This document shows positions 26,601-34,834 of a stretch of DNA of 64,000 nucleotides, piece after piece; the first letter of the stretch is position 1, and every line of letters begins with the position of its first letter. The position numbers were made by a program, and so were the translations under genes. The notes under the pieces were generated by a model, which was not told the origin of the DNA, did not search any database, and saw nothing but the letters and a program-made list of their open reading frames with translations. Origin of the DNA: Pyrinomonadaceae bacterium. GTDB taxonomy: Bacteria; Acidobacteriota; Blastocatellia; Pyrinomonadales; Pyrinomonadaceae. The stretch is taken from contig JANWYH010000002.1 of the NCBI GenBank assembly GCA_025054715.1, positions 124,001 to 188,000 on the forward strand. Direction: 5' to 3'.

Positions 26601-27365
26601 CTTTCAATGATTGTTCTTGAAATGGGAGTTTCCTCAAGATTATGCTCTCTTCTTAAACCGGGCGAAGAAGTAATCGTAATGGGACCTACAGGAACACCAA
26701 CAGAAATTCCCGAAGGCGAAACCGTTATGCTCGTAGGTGGCGGTCTCGGAAATGCCGTTCTTTTCTCGATAGCAAAGGCGATGAAGGAAAAAGGTAATCG
26801 CATCATCTATTTTGCTGGTTACAAAAATGGAGCAGATCTTTTCAAACGAGAAGAAATAGAAAGCTCTACCGATCAGGTTATCTGGGCAACCGATTACGGG
26901 GTTGAGATAGTTCCGAAAAGGCCTCAAGACGCTCATTTTAGAGGTAACATAATTCAAGCGATGTTGGCCTACGCCGAAGGACGTTTGGGAGATCAGCTTA
27001 TAAAACTTTCCGATGTTGATCGAATCATTGCCATTGGTTCTGACAGAATGATGAATGCAGTCAAGGAAGCCCGTTATACAGTTCTTAAGCCTTATCTAAA
27101 AGAAAATCATATAGCCATCGGCTCTATAAATTCGCCTATGCAATGCATGATGAAAGAAATCTGCGCACAGTGCTTACAAAAGCACGTCAACCCTCACACA
27201 GGAGAAGAATTCTTCGTTTTCTCCTGCTTTAATCAAGATCAAAACCTTGATACGGTTGATTTCCGCAATTTAAGTGAGCGTCTCAGATCAAATAGCGTGC
27301 AAGAAAAATTATCGAACATGCTTTTAGACAAAATCCTTAAAAAGGCAAAACTACAAGCGGTCTAA
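23694..27365 (+). CDS. Large iron-sulfur flavoprotein: GltD/NfnL-like plus FNR/PyrK/NfnS-like fusion
   Basis: The 1223-residue protein has an N-terminal helical region of about 290 residues that I do not recognise. An eight-cysteine segment follows (C299, C302, C310, C333; C365, C373, C376, C380), enough for two [4Fe-4S] clusters. A GltD-type FAD/NAD(P) reductase comes next, with GLGPAG at 439 and GGGLTG near 614. A ferredoxin-reductase-like domain starts near 903 (KFKPGQFYRL), with a nucleotide site VGGGLGNAV near 1015. It ends with four cysteines C1151-x5-C1157-x2-C1160-x17-C1178, as in the [2Fe-2S] site of PyrK/NfnS. The layout equals NfnL+NfnS, the transhydrogenase that couples NADH, NADPH and ferredoxin, in one chain. 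Electron bifurcation is inference. ribE begins 2 nt after the stop. Confidence 0.8.
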   Translation: MKIAEKARSHDFELGISGFWYSDLYKPEKLEELAEKFYQELAARNPEVAEKLDKYIKSRGDGFDRKQESAILTESAPYLSEFVAKLFKIEQERERLFRKVKEQDAVWQYKFFVQRRAIKKFTAEKAAESNLPELEEVMRELRFRCFDDTLIFDEELAVATITSRLLQLEEKLAKSQDYEDKTVDKIFEAFEKNRRFADAISKRAEKIDVRGKLLLIKATLEIVEEWSAFHFFKGDKKGWQAFRVPHTLDYQNLVRLERYNSKLPEAMRALEKDLRRRDGFKLTDDRGTEREALYEVNYCLICHERLKDSCSKGLRETDGIPKRNPLGIKLEGCPLGEKISEMHLLKRQGDPIAALTIIMIDNPMCPGTGHRICNDCMKACIFQKQEPVNIPKAETSVLTDVLSLPYGFEIYSLLTRWNPLNAKRPFSLPYNGRNVLVVGLGPAGYTLANYLLNEGFGVVGIDGLKIEPLSDELTGKNGKFVPKPIKDIKEITQELDERVLSGFGGVSEYGITVRWDKNFLTILQLTLARRKFFRSYGGVRFGGTLKIEDAWQFGFDHIAIATGAGRPTFVKMKNNLIRGIRKASDFLMALQLTGAFKKDTFSNLQIRLPAVVIGGGLTGIDTSTELFAYYPIQVEKILDAYEQVVEEFGEDYVWQNFDEEEKQILTEFLEHGRAVRAERCRAKQKGEKPNFIPLVRSWGGVSLVYRKRLQDSPAYRLNHEEVQKALEEGIDFVELMDPREAVPDEFGAVEAVIFERQRYDEEKGKFVGTGEMVKLQARTVCVAAGTSPNVIYERENPGTFKLDETGQYFLPHKLIREDGKLKLIPAKQDGTAFFTSYCNNGKFITYYGDNHPTYAGNVVKAMASAKLGYREISNLFSEDIGKKANEEDFETLIKTLDEEIRAFVVKVERLAPSIVEVIVKAPLQARKFKPGQFYRLQNFESKAPMIGDKKLLMEGLALTGAWTDAEKGLLSMIVLEMGVSSRLCSLLKPGEEVIVMGPTGTPTEIPEGETVMLVGGGLGNAVLFSIAKAMKEKGNRIIYFAGYKNGADLFKREEIESSTDQVIWATDYGVEIVPKRPQDAHFRGNIIQAMLAYAEGRLGDQLIKLSDVDRIIAIGSDRMMNAVKEARYTVLKPYLKENHIAIGSINSPMQCMMKEICAQCLQKHVNPHTGEEFFVFSCFNQDQNLDTVDFRNLSERLRSNSVQEKLSNMLLDKILKKAKLQAV

Positions 27366-27367
27366 AA

Positions 27368-27985
27368 ATGTTTACAGGGATAATAGAAGAAATCGGAACG
27401 ATTGAGGACATCAACAAACAAGCTAGCACGGCAAAACTCAGGATTTCTTGCCAACTAGTTAGCGAAGGAACAAAAGAGGGAGACTCTATATCAGTCAGCG
27501 GAGTTTGTTTAACGGCAATTGATGTTTCACCGACAGGTTTTTCAGCCGATATTTCCGAAGAAACTCTTCGTAAAACTACACTTGGCAGGCTAAGACAAGG
27601 TTCGAAGGTAAACCTTGAACGTTCATTGACGCTTCAAACAAGACTAGGCGGACACATCATTTTAGGACATGTTGACGGATGCGGGGAAATTATTCTAATC
27701 GAACGAAATGGAGATTATTCAAAAATTCGCATAGCTTACCCAAAGGAACTTTCTCACTACATGGTCTATAAAGGCTCAATAGCCGTCGAAGGAATCTCGC
27801 TTACAATTGCAAATCTTACTGGTGAGTGGTTTGAAGTTGCAATCATCCCCAAAACATGGAATCAAACAAATCTTTCCTCGCTGAAAGTCGGTGACAACGT
27901 TAACCTAGAAGTAGATATACTCGCAAAATACGTTGAGAAATTACTAAATCGGAAAAATTCAGCGTTTACTTTCGACCTTGATTAG
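27368..27985 (+). CDS. ribE: Riboflavin synthase, alpha chain
   Basis: The 205-residue trimeric enzyme dismutates two 6,7-dimethyl-8-ribityllumazines to riboflavin and the pyrimidinedione. It has the diagnostic N-terminus MFTGIIEEIG and two homologous lumazine-binding repeats (VSGVCLTAID and VEGISLTIANL). GGHIILGHVDG lies at the junction. It starts 2 nt after the large flavoprotein gene, so flavin synthesis may be coupled to a protein that needs several flavins. Its last 27 nt overlap the 3' end of the convergent dnaX gene. No FMN riboswitch is visible. Confidence 0.93.
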   Translation: MFTGIIEEIGTIEDINKQASTAKLRISCQLVSEGTKEGDSISVSGVCLTAIDVSPTGFSADISEETLRKTTLGRLRQGSKVNLERSLTLQTRLGGHIILGHVDGCGEIILIERNGDYSKIRIAYPKELSHYMVYKGSIAVEGISLTIANLTGEWFEVAIIPKTWNQTNLSSLKVGDNVNLEVDILAKYVEKLLNRKNSAFTFDLD

Positions 27986-29494
27986 CCTAGCTCCTAGATA
28001 ACTCTTTATGAGTGCAGTCTTCGGGTGATTTTCAACCCATTTTCTTATTTCCTCTTCAGAAGCATCCTTAGGCGGTTTAGGAATTTTGACAGATCTATCA
28101 ATCGAATTGTCCTTAGAAACTGTTATTTTTGGCGCATTTTTAAGAGGCTTTAAGTCATCACCTTGAAACTTTAGGATTTCTTCTAGTTCAGAGTCTAGAC
28201 TGGAAATTTCTACATGCTCCAAATCTGATGAAGTTATTGTCGAAAGGCTATCGCTTCCGAGTAGGTCTTCGATGGTTTGAGTTAGCTCAGATTTTTTTTT
28301 TACTTCCTCGGTTGAGGAACTGAGAATAAGCTTTTCAAGTTTTTCCAGCCTATCAATTATCTCTTCTATTGGTGTGAGTCGCCTTATTTCAATAAGTTTT
28401 ACAAGACCTACTTCCAGCTGATAACGAGGCTCCTTTGCTTGTCGCAAGCGCGTCTGAAGCTCGCTAAGCGAATGAAAAAGCCTGATTAGATCTTTCTCAG
28501 TAAAAGCAGAGCCAATTTTTTTTAACTCTTCTGACGAGAAAGCGTTATTTTCAATGAGGCTATCTGAAATTTTAACTACAAGCAAGTTTCTTATAAGGAG
28601 AAGTAAATCATGGCAAAAGACAATTAAGTTCTGTCCCTTTCGGCTAATCTCATCAACTATTGAGATAATCTCAGATGGATTACCTTCAGCAACTGCGTTT
28701 ATCGTGCGCCTTAAAACTTCTGAACTTGCCCTTCCAAGAGTTGTGACAACGTCTTCGATTTGAATTTTACTAGTCTTTTCAAGCGTAGAAGCAAAGCTTA
28801 TTACTTGATCAAAAGAAGTCAAGGCGTCGCGCATCGAACCTTCACCAGCGCGGGCTATTTCCCATAGGGCTTCATCTTCTATTTCGACATTTTCCTTCTC
28901 AGCGATGCTTTTTAACTTTTGAAAAATCTTCTCAGTAGATATGGTCTGAAAATAGAATTTCTGACATCTCGAAAGAATAGTTGCAGGAACTCGATGAATT
29001 TCAGTAGTTGCCATCAGGAAGACAACCTGCGGAGGGGGCTCTTCTAAAGTTTTCAGCAGCGCGTTGAAGCTCGAAGTGGAAAGCATGTGAACTTCGTCTA
29101 TGATAAAAACTTTGTAGCGATCACGCACTGGAACTGTGTCGACCCTTTCGATAATGAGATCGCGGACCTTCTCAACCTGCGTATTTGACGCGGCATCAAA
29201 TTCCAAAACGTCAATCGAGCGGCTTTCAGCTATTTCCTTGCAGGAAAAACAAGCATCATCCTCAGAAGAACATGGGAACGGATTCGGCTTGTCTGTTTTC
29301 AAGCAATTCAAGGCTTTTGCAAAAATTCTTGCAAGAGTCGTTTTACCAACTCCGCGAGGTCCCGAAAAAATATAAGCCGAGTGTATTCTCCCTGAACGAA
29401 TCGTATTTTGAAGGGTTTTGGTTATGGCTTCTTGCCCAACAACTTCTTCAAATCTTTGAGGTCTCCATTTACGGGCTATAGCTTGATAGGACAT
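27959..29494 (-). CDS. dnaX: DNA polymerase III subunit gamma/tau
   Basis: The clamp-loader ATPase subunit has 511 residues in the full-length tau-like form. Walker A GPRGVGKT lies at 45-52, zinc cysteines at C64, C75, C82 and C85, the DExx-type box in FIIDEVHML, and the arginine-finger/sensor segment in ATILSRCQKF. The C-terminal 110 residues form the variable tau tail. At codons 398-401 (VKKK) the gene has a run of ten A on the coding strand (28292-28301). A one-base slip in either direction gives a stop within 2-3 codons, so a gamma form of about 402 residues is expected. No ribosome site is seen before the ATG. The gene follows the SRP RNA by 40 nt. Confidence 0.95.
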   Translation of the reverse strand: MSYQAIARKWRPQRFEEVVGQEAITKTLQNTIRSGRIHSAYIFSGPRGVGKTTLARIFAKALNCLKTDKPNPFPCSSEDDACFSCKEIAESRSIDVLEFDAASNTQVEKVRDLIIERVDTVPVRDRYKVFIIDEVHMLSTSSFNALLKTLEEPPPQVVFLMATTEIHRVPATILSRCQKFYFQTISTEKIFQKLKSIAEKENVEIEDEALWEIARAGEGSMRDALTSFDQVISFASTLEKTSKIQIEDVVTTLGRASSEVLRRTINAVAEGNPSEIISIVDEISRKGQNLIVFCHDLLLLIRNLLVVKISDSLIENNAFSSEELKKIGSAFTEKDLIRLFHSLSELQTRLRQAKEPRYQLEVGLVKLIEIRRLTPIEEIIDRLEKLEKLILSSSTEEVKKKSELTQTIEDLLGSDSLSTITSSDLEHVEISSLDSELEEILKFQGDDLKPLKNAPKITVSKDNSIDRSVKIPKPPKDASEEEIRKWVENHPKTALIKSYLGARLIKVESKR

Positions 29495-29534
29495 CTAGTT
29501 TTCGATCCGGTAAGTAGGAATCATGAAGTTGGGC

Positions 29535-29634
29535 GGCCTCAGACTGAACCGCAACACAGGCTGGTATTGCTACCGTTGCTCGATTCCTCGCCTAGCGGGG
29601 TTCACAACCCATGCCTTGTGCGGAGTCTGAAGCC
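29535..29634 (-). ncRNA. ffs: Small bacterial signal recognition particle RNA (4.5S type)
   Basis: On the minus strand a 100-nt hairpin RNA can be drawn. The first 11 nt (GGCTTCAGACT) pair with the last 11 (AGTCTGAGGCC, one G-U). The inner arms hold GTGAACCCCGC, and the apex reads AGGCGAGGAATCGAGCA. The apex is the SRP domain IV signature: AGG opposite AGCA as the asymmetric loop, then a three-pair stem capped by a GGAA tetraloop. It binds Ffh and the SRP receptor in membrane protein targeting. Its position just upstream of dnaX matches the ffs/scr-dnaX neighbourhood known in other bacteria. The ends are estimated from pairing. Confidence 0.88.
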
Positions 29635-29807
29635 ATAAAAAACCAAACTAAAGAATACACCAAAAATTATTTCAAAACAATTTTTGCTAAAAACAATTTT
29701 CACGAATGCTTTCTGTTGTTGAGTCTTCAAGCTTCGGCAATAAAAACTTAAACTTAAATTACCTGAAAGACCGCAAGCATCTCGATCCAAACCCACGAAT
29801 ATATTTT

Positions 29808-29836
29808 TTGAAATAACATTTCTCCTGTGTCATACT
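29808..29836 (+). promoter_or_regulatory. Candidate promoter of the MalT/BTAD regulator, very short leader
   Basis: TTGAAA (29808-29813), a 17-nt spacer and CATACT (29831-29836) precede ATG 29847 by 10 nt. No Shine-Dalgarno is seen. The predicted leader is 0-4 nt. The stretch 29635-29807, between the SRP RNA and this promoter, is AT-rich and shows no gene. Confidence 0.45.
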
Positions 29837-29846
29837 CTTACTGAAA

Positions 29847-32800
29847 ATGGACATCTTAGCAAAAAGAAAATCTCCTGAAACAAGCTTTTGTTTATTGGCG
29901 AAGCTACTGCCACCTCGTTCCTCGCAACAAGCTATTTCTCGGGAAAGATTAATCAAAAGAATGTTGGAAAATAAATCAAACTTAGCCATAGTGATTGCAG
30001 AAGCAGGTTATGGAAAAACTACTCTCATTGCGGATTTTGTTCAAAAAAGCGGTAAAAATTTTGTTTGGTATCAACTTGACCAAACAGATTCAGATGTCTC
30101 GGTTTTTCTCACTTACCTAGTTCAAGGAATCCGTAGGATAATTCCTAGGTTTGGCAAAAGAATACTCCAGTATGTCAAAAAAGCTCCGGAAGAAATATCT
30201 TTGTTTCCTGAAAGAGCTGCCGATTTGTTTCTCAACGAGGTTTTCGAGTCAGCAACTTTTCCATTTTATTTAGTTTTGGACGACTATCATACGATTGAAG
30301 CTACAAGCCCAGTTCACAAGATCGTTTCCAGAATTCTCAAATATACTCCTGAAACACTTAACGTTTTAATTACAACTAGAGATTTGCCACCGCTTCAACC
30401 TTCAAGTATCTACCTACCAGCTTTACTAATAACCGCGGAAGAATTAGCCTTCAATAATGAAGAAATTAAAACTCTGTTCAAAAAATACATCGGCATAGAG
30501 CTAAAAGACGAAGATGTTGCTAAGCTTAGAGAAATAACTGAAGGCTGGGCAACTGCTCTTCAGCTTATCTTACAGTCTGCTCAGCAAGAAAGAGAGTCCA
30601 AACTTGATTTTAGAAAAGCCCTCCAGAAGACAAGAAAAGATATATTTCAATACTTCGCCGAAGAAGTTTTCCTGAAAGAATCACCCAATTTTCAAAGAGC
30701 TTTGCTTTTTCTCTCTCTTTTCAAGGATAACTTGACAATTTTTTGTAGAAGAGTATTCCCCGAAATTTACTCAAAGGAGTGTTTGGAGAATTTCCAGAAG
30801 AAAAGTATCTTTGTAAATGCTGTCGAAGAAAAGGAAGTTTACTATCGGATTCATCCTCTTTTCCGAGATTTTCTCCAACATAAATTTCGCAAAGATTTCG
30901 GAGACGAATTTCTAAAAGAGAGTTTCTGTAAAATAGCTGACTTCCTTTATCGAGAAAAAATGTGGGAAGATTCGATCGAGTATTTTCTTAAAGGAGAAGA
31001 GTTTGGCAAAGCTTTGGAAATTCTAAAGAAAATAGCTGATGATTTACTCGGAAAGGGAAGGCTAATTCTTCTTGGAAGTTTACTATCAGATATTCCTGAG
31101 GAAATCTTGCTAAAAACTCCTGAACTACTATTAAAACAAGCCGAGGCACTCCGTCTTCAAGGTAAAACAGAAGAATCACTGAAAGTGTTAAGAAAAGCAA
31201 CAAAAGTTTTCTCGAAAAAGGGCGATAAAGTAGGAAGAGCTGAAGCTCTCTGTATTATGGCAGGAGTATTGAGGAAGCAATCAAGAGTAGAAACTGCGAT
31301 GAAACTTATCAAAGAAATTGAGGAGCTACATACAGATGACGAAGGTTCGATGAGGGTTCGGATGAAGGCTGAAAATACAAAAGGGCTATGCTACATAAGT
31401 CTCGGTATGCTACAGGAAGCTGAAGCTTGTTTTAATAGAACGTTGAGGCTAGCAGAGGAGCTTAGTGATGAAAAGTTCATAAAGATAGCGCTTCACAATT
31501 TAGCTCTGCCCTCCGCCTTTAGAGGTGATTTTGAGAACGCATTGAGATTGTTCCGAAAAATTCTGGATGAGTCCGAACCATTCCCGCAGCAAGCCATAGG
31601 TCATCTTAATATCGCTAGGCTTCACATCTTCAGAGGCGAATTAACAGAAGCAGAGTCGGAGCTTAACAAAGCGCTAAAAATCTGCAACGACTTTAACATA
31701 AAAGACTTGTTAGCGGAAATCTTGGAAGCTTTCGGTAATATCCATCGAGAGAAAGGCGACTATCAAAAATCTCTTGAGTTTTACGAGAGAGCAAAGAAAA
31801 TATATGTAGATTTAGGGCTGAATTTATCGAGTAAGAGCCTAATGGAAGAGGAAGCAAAGCTTTACCTTTCGATAGGTTGGCATTCAAAAGCACAGGCTCT
31901 CCTCGAAAAACTTACCGAGGAACGCAAAAAGCGAGGAAACGAGCTTTCAATTAAAATAGCTCAATTTCTTTTAGCTTATGCACGTGCAGCTCAAAATGAT
32001 CTCGAAGCTTTAGACAACGAGGTTGAAAAGCTAAGGCTTTTCTTCAATCAAAAAGAATTAAGTTATGACGAAGCACAATCCTCACTACTTATTTCAAGAA
32101 TTTATTTTGCCAAGGGGAAAAAAGATAAAGCTTTCGAGTTTCTGCGTCGGACTTTAAATTTGGTAGAAAAATTTGGCTACGAATACTGGTTTTTGTCAGA
32201 GATGAAAACAAATAGGGAATTTTTTACAAACGATGAAATAAAAGCTATTTTACCACCTCACTTGTCTCAACACTGCAAAATCGAAAGTAAAACTGTTAGG
32301 GTTGAACTACAAACCTCCGAGATATTTGACCTCTACCTAAAGACTTTTGGATCGATAGAAGCTCGCCGTCTCGACTCCAAACCGATACCTTACAAGGCTT
32401 GGATTACAAAGCGAGCAAGAGATATTTTCTTCTTTATAGCAACAAGTAAAAACAGGCGTGCCACAAAAGACATCTTAATAGAAACTTTCTGGGAAGGCGA
32501 AAGTTTAGAAACCGCAGAAAAGAATTTCCACCCTACAATCTCCTATATCAGAAAAGCCCTTAACTGGGGACAAGACTTGAAAATAAATTTTCTAAGCTTC
32601 AACGATGGCACCTACTACCTAAACCCGGAAATTTCATTTTGGATTGACTCGGAAGAATTTGAAAAACGAATAGCAGAAGCAAGTAAAGCTCGTTCCGAAG
32701 GAGATACTGAAAAAGTTTTTGCTCTTTTAATCGAAGCAGCTGAAATCTACAAAGGCGAGTTTATGCCAGGAGTTTATGAAAATTGGGCAGAAGAGAGAAG

Positions 32801-33083
32801 AAGTTATTTTGAAGAGCAACACATCAAGCTTTTAAGCTCGCTTGCAAAGTTAAGTGCTTCAAGAAAAGATTTTGCATCAGCAATTAAATATGCAGAGCAA
32901 GCTTTACAGAAGGACTCTCTTCGTGAAGATATGTATCGCCTTTTAATGAGAATCTATGCTTTACAAGGGAAAAAGGCTTTAGCGGTAAAATGCTTCAACA
33001 AGCTAAAAGAAACATTAAAAAAAGAGTTGGGAGTTAACCCTTCACCTGAAACAATCAAGCTTTTTAAGGAGTTATTTGATTAA
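29847..33083 (+). CDS. MalT-like ATPase / TPR / BTAD transcriptional regulator
   Basis: The 1078-residue signal-transduction ATPase is of the STAND class. The NTPase domain has Walker A AEAGYGKTTL (GYGKTT 54-59) and Walker B FYLVLDDYHT near residue 146, as in MalT. A helical arm and about ten TPR-like helical hairpins follow (about 390-770). Near 830-930 is an OmpR/SARP-type winged helix (WITKRARDIFFFIATSKN, then FWEGESLETAEKNFHPTISYIRKAL). The C-terminal 140 residues form a bacterial transcriptional activation (BTAD) domain (YKGEFMPGVYENWAEERR, ELGVNPSPET). It should bind an inducer through the TPRs, oligomerise with ATP and activate transcription. The target is unknown. Its stop overlaps the stop of the convergent ABC gene by 4 nt. 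Confidence 0.85.
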   Translation: MDILAKRKSPETSFCLLAKLLPPRSSQQAISRERLIKRMLENKSNLAIVIAEAGYGKTTLIADFVQKSGKNFVWYQLDQTDSDVSVFLTYLVQGIRRIIPRFGKRILQYVKKAPEEISLFPERAADLFLNEVFESATFPFYLVLDDYHTIEATSPVHKIVSRILKYTPETLNVLITTRDLPPLQPSSIYLPALLITAEELAFNNEEIKTLFKKYIGIELKDEDVAKLREITEGWATALQLILQSAQQERESKLDFRKALQKTRKDIFQYFAEEVFLKESPNFQRALLFLSLFKDNLTIFCRRVFPEIYSKECLENFQKKSIFVNAVEEKEVYYRIHPLFRDFLQHKFRKDFGDEFLKESFCKIADFLYREKMWEDSIEYFLKGEEFGKALEILKKIADDLLGKGRLILLGSLLSDIPEEILLKTPELLLKQAEALRLQGKTEESLKVLRKATKVFSKKGDKVGRAEALCIMAGVLRKQSRVETAMKLIKEIEELHTDDEGSMRVRMKAENTKGLCYISLGMLQEAEACFNRTLRLAEELSDEKFIKIALHNLALPSAFRGDFENALRLFRKILDESEPFPQQAIGHLNIARLHIFRGELTEAESELNKALKICNDFNIKDLLAEILEAFGNIHREKGDYQKSLEFYERAKKIYVDLGLNLSSKSLMEEEAKLYLSIGWHSKAQALLEKLTEERKKRGNELSIKIAQFLLAYARAAQNDLEALDNEVEKLRLFFNQKELSYDEAQSSLLISRIYFAKGKKDKAFEFLRRTLNLVEKFGYEYWFLSEMKTNREFFTNDEIKAILPPHLSQHCKIESKTVRVELQTSEIFDLYLKTFGSIEARRLDSKPIPYKAWITKRARDIFFFIATSKNRRATKDILIETFWEGESLETAEKNFHPTISYIRKALNWGQDLKINFLSFNDGTYYLNPEISFWIDSEEFEKRIAEASKARSEGDTEKVFALLIEAAEIYKGEFMPGVYENWAEERRSYFEEQHIKLLSSLAKLSASRKDFASAIKYAEQALQKDSLREDMYRLLMRIYALQGKKALAVKCFNKLKETLKKELGVNPSPETIKLFKELFD

Positions 33084-34831
33084 GTGACAGCTTCTATTTC
33101 TTGTTCAAGGAGTTGACGACGGTATAAACTTGCGTATTCGCCTTGAAGCTTGAGAAGTTCTTGGTGTGTTCCTCGTTCTACTATTTCGCCATCTCTCAAA
33201 ACACATATCAAGTCCGCGTCACAAACAGTCGAAATTCTATGGGAAACTATCAAGGTAGTTCTACCGTTACGGAAATCTTTAAGATTCTTCAATATAGCTT
33301 CTTCGGTTGCAGTATCTACGGATGAAAGAGCATCGTCAAGTATTAATATCTGCGGATTACGTATGATAGCTCTAGCAATACAAACTCTTTGTTTTTGACC
33401 ACCCGAAAGCGTTATGCCTCTTTCGCCAACAAGCTGATCGAAACCATACGGAAAAAGCTTTATTTCTTCGGTCAAACTTGCTACGTCAGCTGCTTTTTCA
33501 ATCATTTCTTTAAGCTTTTCCGTATTCTCTTCCTCTATACCAAATGCTATATTCGCCGCTAGAGTATCGCTGAAGAGAAAACTTTCTTGAGGTACAAATC
33601 CTATTGCTCTTCTTAAGTCCTTCAAGCGATATTTTTTTACCGGAACACCATCAATAAAAAGCGTATCCTCATCAGTTTCTAAAAGTCTTGGAATTAGGCT
33701 TATTAGCGTTGTCTTGCCGCTACCTGTTTTCCCTACAAATGCTACGGTTTGACCGCTTTTTATCTTCAAGTTTATATTTTTCAAGACCTTGACACCGTTA
33801 TAAGAAAAACTAAGGTTACGAAACTCTATCTCGCCTTTGATTCTAGGCTTAGTTATCGCATTTGGTAAATCCTTTATCTTAGGTTCTATTTCCTGAACCT
33901 GCCGCACTCTTTTCAACGAAGCCATACCACGTTGATAAAGATTCACAACGTAACCCATAGCTATCAGATACCAGATCATTCTTTGCAGATACAGGATAAA
34001 AGCCGTGAAATCTCCTGCCGAAATCTCACCTCGAACTGCCATAGGAACACCAACTGCAACAATCACCACAAAACCCAGCCCTATAAGAAAAAAAAGCAGT
34101 GGACGCATTGCAGCCGAGTATTTCACCAAAGACAAATTTTGAGCCGCGTATTCGCGATTTAGCTTTTCAAATTTCTTAATTTCAGACTCTTCCCTAACAA
34201 AGGCACGTATGACTCTAACACCTGCTAGATTCTCTTGAGCCATCGCTGTAATCTCAGAGAATTTCTCTTGCACTTTCTCGAAGCGGTTGTGAATTATCTG
34301 ACCGAGTATCTTAACTGCGATTGAAACAAGAGGCATTATTAAAAGAAGTAAAAAAGTAAGCTTTGCAGAAAGGCTTATCAAAATAGGAAGCACGACTGAA
34401 ATCGCAAATATAGCTTGAAAGGAATAGAGAATCATCGGGCCTACAATTTGTCGAACCGCAGCGAGATCGTTTGTAGCTCTTGCCATCAAATCACCAACAC
34501 GGTTTCGCTGAAAAAACTCCATCGGCTGATAAATCAAAGAATTAAAGAAGTCTTGCCGCATGTCATATTCAATGTGTCTTGAGGCGTTGATCAAAAGTCT
34601 TCTTTGCAAAAATAAAAAAATGCCACTTATAAAACTCGCCAACAGAACAGCCGACGAATACTCTAAGACCTTCTTCCAAGTGATTTCTTCTGCTAGATCG
34701 TCAACTGCTTTTCCAACAATGTACGGGATCAGAAGACTTGTTAGCATCGAAACCAAGATGCAAACGATGCCCAAAAGCACCGTAAATCTGTATGGCTTGA
34801 TATATTGCCAGAGAATTTTATGCTCTTTCAT
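33080..34831 (-). CDS. ABC exporter, MsbA/MdlB-like half transporter
   Basis: The 583-residue half-transporter has six N-terminal membrane helices (ABC type I exporter fold, about residues 15-310) and a nucleotide-binding domain. Walker A is GKTGSGKTTL, the Q-loop FVPQESFLF, the signature LSGGQKQR, Walker B ILILDDALSS and the H-loop IVSHRIST. Such proteins form homo- or heterodimers and export lipids, peptides or drugs; the substrate cannot be told here. No second half-transporter is adjacent, so a homodimer is likely. It follows the thioesterase gene by 3 nt and has no clear ribosome site of its own, suggesting translational coupling in a three-gene operon. Confidence 0.88.
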   Translation of the reverse strand: MKEHKILWQYIKPYRFTVLLGIVCILVSMLTSLLIPYIVGKAVDDLAEEITWKKVLEYSSAVLLASFISGIFLFLQRRLLINASRHIEYDMRQDFFNSLIYQPMEFFQRNRVGDLMARATNDLAAVRQIVGPMILYSFQAIFAISVVLPILISLSAKLTFLLLLIMPLVSIAVKILGQIIHNRFEKVQEKFSEITAMAQENLAGVRVIRAFVREESEIKKFEKLNREYAAQNLSLVKYSAAMRPLLFFLIGLGFVVIVAVGVPMAVRGEISAGDFTAFILYLQRMIWYLIAMGYVVNLYQRGMASLKRVRQVQEIEPKIKDLPNAITKPRIKGEIEFRNLSFSYNGVKVLKNINLKIKSGQTVAFVGKTGSGKTTLISLIPRLLETDEDTLFIDGVPVKKYRLKDLRRAIGFVPQESFLFSDTLAANIAFGIEEENTEKLKEMIEKAADVASLTEEIKLFPYGFDQLVGERGITLSGGQKQRVCIARAIIRNPQILILDDALSSVDTATEEAILKNLKDFRNGRTTLIVSHRISTVCDADLICVLRDGEIVERGTHQELLKLQGEYASLYRRQLLEQEIEAVT

Positions 34832-34834
34832 TTT

